NCBI GenBank assembly: GCA_949987565.1 | Contig: OX465103.1 | Span: forward strand, 4,707,548 to 4,771,547 | Direction of reading: 5' to 3' | DNA: 64,000 nucleotides | Source: Luidia sarsii | Lineage: Eukaryota; Echinodermata; Asteroidea; Paxillosida; Luidiidae | Shown: positions 22,301 through 34,300 of the stretch, piece by piece | Layout of the letters: each line of letters begins with the position of its first letter | Position numbering within the stretch: position 1 is the first letter of the stretch | Program-made: the position numbers and the translations under genes | Notes under the pieces: model-generated | What the model was told of the DNA's origin: nothing | Databases searched by the model: none | The model's input: only the letters and a program-made list of their open reading frames with translations

Positions 22301-25300
22301 GAAATGTACGAGGAACACTACGACGAATCGGTTGACGTGTATGCTTTTGGCATGTGCATGTTGGAAATGGCAACCTCTGAGTACCCCTACATGGAGTGTA
22401 CCAATGCTGCACAGATCTATCGAAGAGTTACTACTGTAAGTAAACTAGTTTCTTTGTTTTTTTTATTTGTTTACTCATTAACTCCACCAGGAGTACAAGA
22501 ACATGTAGATGTCAGTAACCTTTTATGGAAAATAGCATATTCACAACTGTCCAAGTTACCAAATACGAAATAAAGTCACTTACTACACTAGGTGTGTTCA
22601 AAGAAATTTACTTGCTTGATTTTATTGTGTTATGAATTACAAAAGTCATTCTTCTGAAATAAATTTTGTTATAATAGGGTGTACGTCCAGCAAGCTTTGA
22701 GAAAGTTACTGACCCCAAAATGAAGGAAATTATTGATCGCAGCACAAGGAGGAACAAAGAAGAACGGTAAGATATAAAATCTTCCACTGACATTTGAGAA
22801 ATATGTAATCTTTTTAATCTTGAATTTAGTGGGCCTGACGTTTCGATCCTAGCAGGACCTTTCTCAAAGGCAGAGTGACAAGGACAAAACAGATACATGT
22901 ACACGAAGGAAGGGGGAGAGAGTGAATAGGACACGGATGAGAAACAAAGGACAAAGAGTGAAGCTGGTAGGGAGAGATCAAAGGGAAGGGCAAGGAGTAG
23001 GGTAGGAATTAGTGAGAGGAGGGGGAAAGATCAAAGAGAAGGGCAAGGAGTAGGGTAGGGATTAGTGACAAGAGGGGGAAAGATCAAAGAGAGAAGTGTG
23101 AAGGACAAAACAAAAGAAGGATTATCAGAAAGTTGCATGGTGTTAGTCATTACCCTCCTGGATGTTGAGACAATTTGGTTGAAGAGTCCAAAGACGCTTC
23201 ATCCACATTTTCTCACGGCTAAGACGGACAGCATTACTACGGTGACAAAGTGATTCTATGCCCAGTACACTCATATCTGATATCGAATGATCAGGGAGAT
23301 TGAAGTGATACCCAACAGGGGTGTCAATTTTACCGTTTTTGATAGTAGACCTATGGCCATAGATCCGTTTTTGAGGGTGTTTTTGGTCTCGCCAACATAC
23401 TGAATATTACAAACTCTACAAGAGATGAGGTATATGATGTTTGAGGTAGTGCACATGATAGAGCCATAGGTCGTGTGGGTAGTTCCAGAAGAATGTCTAT
23501 TGAAAGAGTCAATTTCCTTGACATGTGTCTTGCAAACAATGCATGTCATGGATGGTAACAAGCTGATAGATATGCATGTGTGTTTTTTGTATTATAAAAT
23601 ATCCATAGCTGTTTCGTTGTATAAAGTGATTTCAATAGCGTTAAGAATCTTGAAAATTTTTAATTAGGATTTTGCACCTGTCTGATTGCAGCTGTGTGTG
23701 CCTGTTGTTTTGTGAAATTGTGACTCATGTGAAAAGAATTTATATTGTAAATTATCTTACCAGTCAAAATGTGAATTCATTTCCTGATTAAGTAATGTAC
23801 AGTGTTGGATTTTACAGCCCTATCATATAAACATTATCTTGTTTAATTAAATTTCCTTGTTGCTGTGTGTATTGACAGATGTAATTCTCAAACGTACATT
23901 TACAAGCTTAGTGGGTTGTGACACATACTGTACATTATAATTATTAATTATTATATATAAGTTGTAGTATTGGTATCTATCTAGTATCTACAACATGTCA
24001 TGTTGCATGTGTGTTCCCTTGACTAACTTGTGCAAGTAATGATGAGAAAAGGCTGAACACAGTACCGGTAGATATAAATGTTGGAAAGGATAAATCGGTT
24101 GTGAGCACAGTCTGTTTTTCACATTGGGTGTACTGAACTACATGTAGGTCAGGCAAAGTTATGTTGAGAAGGCATGTCTAATCAATGTGTACATTGATAG
24201 AACTGTTGCATTGCCAAGGAAGAACTGTTTTGTCCATGTGCATAGTGCTTTTGGCATTGGAAAAAGCTTGTGGAGTTGGAAGTTCCAGATTGCTGCCTCA
24301 TTAAGCCACCTTTCTATGTCTGCTCTGTGCTCTCATTACATTCTCATTATTGGGGAGCTCTGAGTGAGAAAAGTGTTCCTTGTTCCATCAGCCTTCGAAT
24401 CAAAATGGCTCAGTGCACAGTTTCCTCACTGCTAATTATGTACTAGCCTCAAGCCGCAGCTGGCTGCCTTGTCATTTCATCACAGTTCAGTCATAACACT
24501 TGGGTATTATTTCTCTGGCATCAACATGTCAAATTCATTTGATGATTCATGTCTTCAAGGGCGCTTTAGAAATTGCTCAGCCCTTGGTACAGCAGAATTG
24601 ATTTATTTACAAAAACAGTCTTGTTTGTGCACCATGAAATATTCAAAACAACTGATCTATGCACATGAAAGTTACATGTACAGTATACTTAAAACATGCA
24701 TGCACATTTACAAAGTATGTCATGTACATGTATGTACATGACATACATTTACTGTACATGTACAGTACTCATGTACCAATGCATTGTGAAGTCATGTTCA
24801 CCATTTAAATGGGCCACTTCTGTGGAAATCCAGAACTTACAGGTTAAAACTTATAAAACTTATAACTACACTGTACATGTATGCACTGTACATGTACACT
24901 TGAAATGTTATATATTATTTTATTATTTAATATTTGAACATATTTGCTGCATGTAGAATTACCTGAAATATACAAATGAAGAGTTAGAGAGCCAGATATT
25001 TCAATCCTACATGTAACAGGACCTTTCTCAAAGGCATTTTGTCTGTGAAAAAGGTCATGCCAGGATTGAAACATATTAACCCGAGACAGCAGTCTGACAT
25101 GTAGTGTAGCAAATACATGTACATGTACAGTGTTAGGTGACAGTGAAAAATGCATTCCCATAAATGTGTCTTGCTGCCCTGCTATGTAATGGACTGTTCA
25201 TTTTCATGTGCATGCATGCACTCAGGTACGCTGAGTACATACATGTACAAATCCAACAGGGAGGAGACAAGCAAGGGCTTGTTTCATAGTCATACATGTA

Positions 25301-28300
25301 CCATACAGTACGCTCTAGTTGCTCAAATTTGATGGGAACATGCTGCTATGTCTCCTCACAAATAAATGATGACTGATTGCATGTACATGTACATGTACAT
25401 TACATGCACCTACTGTATTGCCCATGCTACTTGAAGCATTCACATCAATCCCACTATACTTCAGCTGCTTGCAAGGCCCCGGAGGGGAAGGCTTCGGCCA
25501 AGATCCATACCAACTTCCTGGGTCTGCAGGAAATGTCAAAATGACATGTTGAGAGAGACATGGACACTGGACAGCAGACAAAATTCCCTGGGAAGATATG
25601 GGCACGTTAATGTGTAGAAAATAATCATGAATTGCTCTGTCAAGACAGGAAGAAAACAATGTGACTGAAATAAGTACTTTGTAAAATTGGCCCTTTGCCC
25701 AACCTGCTTTAAACCTGCCATTACAAATGAAGGAGGATATGCACATGTGCGTGTGCATGAACATGGTCATGAATATTTATGCACACGTATTAGACTAATT
25801 CTTCTAACGTTGCCACTTTTGAGTCCATGTACACATACAGAATGTTTAGGTTAATGCTCATGTACATGTACATGTACCACCTGTATGATCAAAGTCTTTT
25901 GCGAATGGGTTAATTTTACTCATTTCAAGTAAAAATATATTATTTAGGGGGGCTATACCGGGGGTTTAAACTCATGTAGTTTTTTAACATTTTATGGGAA
26001 TTGCAGGCTTTGTTACATAATTGCATTGAATACCGAAACATTGAGAAATCTTGGCTGGGATCAGCCACTGACCATTCAGCATATGGTATTGATTTTCACC
26101 CATCATCACAAGTATTGACAGCTTGTACAGAATCTTTACACAGACCCTGTCTGCACTCTGTAGACCTTTCTGTTTGTCTGTTATGCCCTCGGGCCAGTCA
26201 GTGATCGCGTCAAAGAGATACATAATATTATCATGGCCACGATCGCCAGCCAAGGAAGGTGTTTTCAGCAAAACAAAATTGCTTTTGGGGGGATAATGAA
26301 GAAAATGAAGAAAAAATATAGATGAATGAATCGTGTGGGCTAATGAAATTAGGTTACTTAATGTCAAAATAGGAGGTCAGGTTTTTTGTTTTAATCTACG
26401 GTATGGATGGCTCCTAGTGCCTCCTACCCATGGGCTATTTACTATGCAGTGAAGATGGCATTCAGATATAGCCAGTTCTGCCACAGACGTCGGTAAATAA
26501 AATTGATTTTGGTTCCATTTCAATTGTTTTCAAATGAGTCCTAATAGTAATAACCTTAGAAGTTGTTTTGCATGCCCCCTACTTTACATTTCTACATACT
26601 GTAGGTACATGTACATGTACCTGTACATTGTCTTTTTGAATACCTTGTGACAAATATACTTTGGTTTTTTATTTCTTTATCCATTTGCACTGAGGGAATT
26701 TTAGTATTTTTTTCCTGGTTGCCAATTGTTTACATGTACAAATGTACACTGTGTACTACATGTTCGTGGACAGGCACCGTGTGTGTGTGTGTGTGTTTGT
26801 AGCCTACAGTACATGAACAGTACATACTGGTACCGTACATCTTCCCTTCTTTAGTGTGAATGCCATTGGATCAGAAGACATTCATAAATTGCATCTTCAT
26901 TGGGGGGCTCTGATGACGCACATGTACAGTTGTAACTTTGTAAGGGTACTTGCTCAAACAGAGTCTGATAAAATTCATTGTTATCCAATGTCACCATGAT
27001 GGACTCCAGAGGTCAGAATCGGTCGCTACTCCCTGGAAGGGTCCATGCAATCTTGGCCTTATTTTGAGGAAGGAAAACCACACAAATTAGTAATAAATGG
27101 CACCATGGCAGGATGCCTGGTGATGTCTTTTCAAGGATTCACAGAGGGAGTTATCGTCTCTTGTCATACCAGGGAATTAATGTCGCTTATGGTAAATTGA
27201 TAAGGCTTACATTTTTATCACAGCTTGGGGCTAATATTTTGGCACAGACAGAGGACATGCTGTGAATAATCATTATAAGCTGAACTTAAGTTGTTGTAAA
27301 CTCAAGTTCAGTTAACAAGATAACTGATTGGAAGATAAGATGCTTCTCTAAGTGTTTTGATAAAGTCTTTTGATTCTAAGGCACTGAGCATTTTCTGATC
27401 TTGTTCACTTTTTATGTACCTTAAATTGGTATCTTTCTTTTGGGAGATATGAAATGTAATGTGATTTGAAGTTTTGAACCCACCAGTAAATAGATTGGTA
27501 TTTTTTTGCTCACATGGGTGTACATGTACATGTACATGCTGTACAAATGTACATGTACATGCACGTGGAGATAGCCGTGTGAAATGTACTGTGCTGACTG
27601 CTGACATAACTACATGTACATGTATTCCATTTATGTATGTATGTATGTAAATGGATTACATGTACATGGGTGCACACACTTCAAGTACCAAGTATTCCAT
27701 ACATGTACCCTAAGGACAGAGAAAGGAATTGCATTCCATATGTACATGTAATTTAATTCTTCTGGTGATGTAATGTAAATACAGGTATATCAATGTTTTA
27801 GTGGCCAAATAAACATGTGCATGTACAGTAGAGCATACTTTACAGTATTCACAGCAAAATACTTACCGTAATTGCTATTCCTCAAAGGTTTGCTGTACAT
27901 AAAGCACAGCATACTATACAAGTATACAAGTAAAATGAGATTTGAAGGTTTGCATGGTGAGAATATCAGGATAAATAGGTTTGCGAAAAACCATGTAAAT
28001 TCTGAAAAGAACCGGAGAAACTTGATGTTTCGAACAGTGTACTCTGCTCGTCTTCTCCTGAAGACAAACAGAGTACACTGTTCGAAACGTCGAGTTCCTC
28101 CGGTTCTTTTCAGAACCACGCTTACTCACAAAAGAGAATTTACATGGTGCCTCCGCAAACCTATTTATCCTATACAAGTAACACAGTTACACACCACATG
28201 TACAACAGTACATGTGTATTTAAACACTTTCTTCGCTTATCGTGAGGGGGGGGGGGCTAGTATTGTATGTACATACATGTACATGTACATGTACAGATCC

Positions 28301-31300
28301 TTAGGTTTTTATGAAGATTTGTTTCATGCATGTGTGTCTGCAATTGCTGGGAGATACGTACATGTACCACATGTACATGTACATGTACATGTACCATAAA
28401 TAAAAGTTATAACTCTGTAAGGCAGTGATGTCAGTGATATCATTTTCTGTTGAATTAGATTCTTAATTTACAATTCCCATTTAGAGTAATTCTCCTGTAC
28501 ACACAAACTGTTACTGCACATGCTGAAATCACGTAAGGCTTACAGGTGTACCGTTGTACACAATGTATAAGCTCAATTCCATGGAATGATGGATATCGGA
28601 GCGGACTGGGTATAATTATTCATGTTAATGCAAATTGATTCTTGCCTACAATGCAAACATTTATGCATCATTTACCGGTATGTGTAACATCATTCTAGCC
28701 CATGGAATTATATAAATTATTTTTAAAAAAAAAATATTATTTTGGTTTAAGTCAATTATGAGTATGCTGTGTTGGTCTGTTCACAAGCAGCTGTTGCATT
28801 TGACCTTAAAGTGCATGTCACCCTAAAGTGCACCATTGTGTGCAGCCTTGAGTTTGTCTACCAAATGGACTAATGAGTGATGCCTTGCTCATTTAATACC
28901 CATACAGTACCATAAGTTAAGTTTTATTTAATACATCTGTACTGTACATGTACAGCATAAAGTCATTTAATTCATACAGGTGGACCATGAGGTTCATAAT
29001 ACTAATGTAGTAGCCAAATGTTGCAATTTACATGTACAATGTTCTTTAAATTTAAGTAGTGTATGCATGCAACATAGACTGTATAACACACAGTTACTTA
29101 CTTACACATTCATTTACACTAATAATACATGTATATTGTACATTTGTACATGTATGTATACATGTATGTATACATGTACATGTACAAACTACATGTACAT
29201 GTACTGTGCATAGAACAATCTTGAGATAATGTACAGTACATGTACTGTATACTCTCTTGTGTAAGTGTATTGAAATTAATCTATTGAAGCTTTTATCAAT
29301 TGGATTTTTTTAAATGACCAAGTACAAAATGTACAGCATTATGAACAGCATTATGCATGTGTGTACACTGTACAACAATCTACTGTAATCTACTCTGTAC
29401 ATACATGTACGTGTACACGTACACTGTATGTACTTCATAATGCACGTGTACACATTTACAGATGTTCTTCAAATCAGAATGAATTTACGTAGTCAACGCA
29501 CACGTATATAAATGAACCTTCAAAGTTAAACGTGAATGGTTATGAAGGTTACGTGTATACGTGGACATTTTCTTCTCATATTCAAACATGTGAATGTTAC
29601 CAATAGTGACTGTTACGATGTACATGTACATGTACCACATGTCACGTAGTACATGTAAATATGAGAACGTCTCAATGTTTCTAAAAACTATAGTACTGTA
29701 CATGTACATACATGTACATGTGCATGTTATATTGCTTGTTTTATTATATTTGAATACTTGAGCCACGTGTACATGTATACATGTATGTATGTATACAAAG
29801 TGTGCATGTACATGTACAGAACAATATACAAAATGTACACATGTACTGTATGTAGTGTACCGGTATATATATGTAGTGCATTATATACATACATGTACAT
29901 TGTGTGTGCTTGCCTTGATGTTGAAATTGATCAAAGGCAGGACAAATATCCTTGCATCCGTGTACATGAATACATGTTTATCTCCACTGTTTATCCAAAA
30001 TAGATTCTCCATCCAGGACCTTCTGAAGCACGAGTTCTTTGAGGACACAGGATTCAGAGTTGAGCTTGTGGAAGACAACAACACGGACAACATCCAACTG
30101 CAACTGCGGGTGGAGGATCCAAAGAAGCGGCGGGACAAGCACAAGGACAATGAGGCGCTGCAGTTTGCTTTCTACCTGCAAAAAGATGAACCAGAGAAAG
30201 TGGCAGCTGAAATGGTGAGGGGCAGTAGGATTTATGAAATGATAAAGTACTGTAAGCAGAATCTTTTGTTGATAGCTTAGTGTTGTTTTTCAGCCAGAAT
30301 TTTTGCCAGAATCCAAAAGAACCAGCGACAGTGGTTGGATTATATTCCTACCGGTACATCACATGTATCATGAATAGAAGAATTTGTCAGTTAAATCGCT
30401 GTCAGGTCCACGGTCATTCTTCCTCTTAAATACAAACTTGTTAAAGGAAGAAAATTCAATCACTCAAATTGTTCAGAATCAGATGCATCACCATACATGT
30501 ACATGTACATGTATACCAAATGCCATGAATCATCTTTTGACCGTTCAAGCATCTACACTGTACAGTGCTTTATGCATGCGTGTAAGTCTGTTCATCGGGC
30601 ATCATGAATGCACCAATTGTACATTATATTATATATTTATTTAGTAATTATCTTTTTTAAAGGATTACACTGTACATTATATATTTAAGGTCAGGGATAT
30701 TGACATGAACATGTAAATGTACATTGTAGGACTGCATACATCTTACAATAGTTGGATGCCCCTAAATAATTTAATGGATATTTTTATAGCAAAAGAAGTA
30801 TCAGTTGCATTTAATGTCATCACACTATTAGTCATCATATAGTTATCACACTAAAAGTAAATCCCAAGGGAGACAAATCTCAACTACTATTGATGTGTGG
30901 CATTTCAGATTTAGAAAGTAATAATTTAAAATTCTAAAGAAAGTGAAGAACATGAAATTGAGAAAATGATAGTGAAACTGAAACAGCAGGAGAATAGGAC
31001 CATTTTACAGACAGAAATAAATTGTCAATGTTAGCATGAAGTTTTTGCACCGTAGAAAAATCCACATTTTAGATTTTTGAGTGAATGCCTTCAGAATAGA
31101 CCCTACATGTACATGTAAAGTGTACGTGTATGTTCGCTTCAGTCACTTGGTTTGTTGACACCATGCTGACCGATATTAATGTATGTTGTGTATACTGGGT
31201 ACTCTCTAATAATGCCTATTCATGCACAAGGTTTTCAACACTGGTGTTTTGCTAACTATGAGTAATGTGGATTGTTATTGTAACTGGTCCCCTTGTTGAA

Positions 31301-34300
31301 CTGTTGACCCTCTGTTGACATGTTCAGTATGGTTCATGTTAGCATGTTTTCATGAACATGAAAGCGCTGAAGAAGTAAAAAATAATAGTACAAGTACTGT
31401 ACATGTACACGTTCATGTATCTGAAGGATATGAAATCTGCTTTCTTAAATTGCAGTCATTAACAAAAATGTTAATTATCCAACCAAAACGTTCACTCGGA
31501 AAGGGGGTTTGTTTCTGTTTGGATACACAATTATTTATTAACATTGTGTTAATTTTGTTTTCAACTCATATTTTTACATTTCATTTTCAAACAACTAATC
31601 TACATATTGACTGATAACATCATCAACAGCAAGAATGTGTACACATGTCCATGCATTCATGAAAATGAAAGTGTTCCAAAATTCATGTAAAATTGCGGAG
31701 AGGCCGTTGAGTGTTACACACAACACACACTGTGCTTTCTACCTTGACAGATTCCTTGAAAAGAGTTAACAAACTGCCTGGCTGGTCAGCCTTGAGACTA
31801 TAGAGCCCACCCATGAGACCCATTATCCATCAAGCCAGTGTTATTAAATTGGGGAAAAGATGTGTTTTTTTCCTTTTCCCCCTCTGTGTGATGTTAGTGT
31901 CCTCAGTCCCCATAAAAATCAATGGAGGTTGATAGACATAAACATGTACGTGTAGTCTATCACTCCCTTTTTGCCCCTAAAGCCTTTGACATGGACAATA
32001 ACATGCCATCTGCTCTGCCTTCCTCTCTCCCCTGTCCCCCACACTTTTCCCCCTGACTGTTCAAACACAGGTCCGCTCTGGCTTCCTGAATGAAGAGGAT
32101 CTAAGAGTAGTCACTAAGATCATAAGGGACCGCATCTGCACCGTCAAGAAGAACCGGGACCGGCGGGAGAAACAGGAGAAGGAGAAGGAGACAGAAGGTC
32201 AGTCAGGTAGGTTTGCATGTCTTCTTTTCCCTAATGCAACTTTCTATAAGCAGCTCACTACTTGGAGAGACTCCATTCACATCATGCACAAGTACATGTA
32301 CTGTACTTTACAAAAATCCAGAGATCAGTGGGATTATCTGAATGGGTGAAAACTTAAAAGATGATAGGTTGTAAGAGAGAGTCGGAAAATTGTGAAGATG
32401 TAAGAAAATATCTGACTAATGGTTTTCCATTAAATCCACTCACCCTTAATATTCAGAGCACAGCGTTGCCCTGTTCAGTCAAATGTCATATGATGATGCT
32501 GGTAACCTGCTTTTATGCAAATAGCATTCAACAATCACCAACCTGTTTACACTAAGATTTCATCATAAACTTGCTGAATGTGTATTGAGGATCAGCTTAA
32601 ACCAGGGATCTACCTGGTGCTGTCGTTACAATGGTATCCTTGGTTCAGTTGGTAATGCAAATACGGTACAAGCTAAAGGGCCGTGATTTTAACCAACCCT
32701 CTGCCTTTCTATGTGCCTTCTTTAAAAGGCTTTTTTATGTCTGTAAATGGAGTACGGTACTCTTACAAGCATTAGTGCCATGTGATTTGGTGAATTGCAT
32801 GTAGTAAATTTCTGGAAAAATTTAATGTGCACTTGTATTCAATCCTACATGTGTGCCGCACAAGGCTTTAGATGGTATTAATGTATACTCCATATGATTG
32901 TGGTTTCACATCTTAAATAACTTTTTTGTATACATGCACATCTCAGTACCGACACTCTGTGTCTTTGTTTAGTTTTTGTCAAACAAATAAAGGGAAAAAC
33001 TGACTGGGAACTTATGAACAAATTGAAAAAGGGCAAAGAAAAATTTGAGTGGACCAGGATTTGAACATGAGACCTGATTTTGTGTACATTTCATAGAGCC
33101 GCTTAAGCGCCGAAATTTGCTTTTAAGCACAAAAAGTCAGGATTCATAGGGTCACCTTGCCAACCAAAACTGCACTTTTGTTTCGTGGCAATTCAAGAGT
33201 TAGTGGGATACAAGTCAAAAGCAATTGACATCACATCGCCGTGCGGTTTGTAATCGTGTTTACACAAAAAAGACTTTTCCTGCTTAGCAGATTTTCACGC
33301 TTAAGCGGCTCTATGAAATTGGGCCCTGGTCTTAGCCAGGGTGGTGAGAGTGTCAGAAGCATTACGGCAGTTTATGGTTGGATGCTTCTGTAGTTGACTA
33401 TTTGGTAAGGCCACCATTTAAGAGCTGGATACAGAAGGTTGGGGCAACGTTACATAGAAGCAGAGGTCTCAGGTTCAAATACCGGTCCAGTCAAAGTTTT
33501 CTTTGCATTTTTTTTATTTTTTTATATTTTGTTAATTTGTATCATTTGAACAATATTTTTTCTCAGAACCTATTAAGTAGGCCCTATTTCATCACACAAA
33601 ACCAATGCAATATCATATGCATGTACAAATTGTACCCTCTGTACAATTTTGTGTCATGCAAATGGAAACAAAATAAATGCCAAACAGATAATTTCCCTGC
33701 AGGGTTGATCCCAACTCATCAATCAATCAACCCGGGGCCAAAATTGGAGAGGAAATGCAACTTCCAACTGCCATTTGTGAGAAGCAACGGCCAAAAAATG
33801 CCACATATTCGGGGTGGGGGGGGGGAATTGTGAAAACCCTGGAAGATATCTGCTTTTCTGATTATCCTCTTCCTAAGTGTATCAAGAGTGCAGCAGAAAG
33901 AGCCCAATATAAAGTGCAGTGATAGGAAGCATACCCGGTAGTCTGTAAGAGATATACAAACATGGCTGAAGATGCAAGGAGAACCACAAGAGAGAATTGG
34001 TTTGAGCTTTGGTCCACACATTACAAGACCACCTCATTAAATGCTGAATGGTAGATTTCTGTCCTGAAACTGGAAAAGCACTGCACTCATGGAAATATCT
34101 GTTTGACTGTTTCTACGTGTATTGCTTCAAGTTTAAGAGCTGCTCCAAATCAAATTTACTTTCCCAGTTATAAGCTTTATACTACTAGAGATGACCATCT
34201 TCCAAAATAAACATGGGAAACATTACACAGGTTTACCATTTAAGGTAGAAAAAATGCCAGAAACACAGGCTTCTGCAAAACCCTTTTTCTGCGATTTCAG

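Larger units (their letters stand above)
22816..23570 (-). mobile_element. Penelope-like retroelement remnant (3' part)
   Basis: On the minus strand this has a decayed GIY-YIG endonuclease end, then a non-coding tail with a 53-bp tandem repeat, then a terminal segment (about 22836-22880) containing GGATCGAAACGTCAGGCCC. Penelope-like elements encode reverse transcriptase plus a C-terminal GIY-YIG nuclease and carry terminal repeats with hammerhead ribozyme motifs. The reverse transcriptase part is absent here, consistent with 5' truncation on insertion. Confidence 0.7.
22767..30003 (+). other. WNK intron 5 (7.2 kb), repeat-laden
   Basis: A GT-AG intron. It holds the Penelope-like remnant (22816-23570), a degenerate related palindrome (about 24975-25090), a foldback element at 27969-28170 and very dense TACATG microsatellite at 28260-28400 and 29120-29900. 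I see no WNK exon or other gene. Confidence 0.75.

Noticed and set aside
24844..25161. Minus-strand 105-codon frame
   Set aside because: Overlaps the decayed terminal-repeat palindrome and TACATG runs; composition is repeat-derived.
27872..28399. 175-codon plus-strand frame and its 87-codon minus-strand counterpart
   Set aside because: Both arise from the two arms of the same palindrome, which give similar peptides on opposite strands, and the longer one ends in VHVHVH microsatellite.
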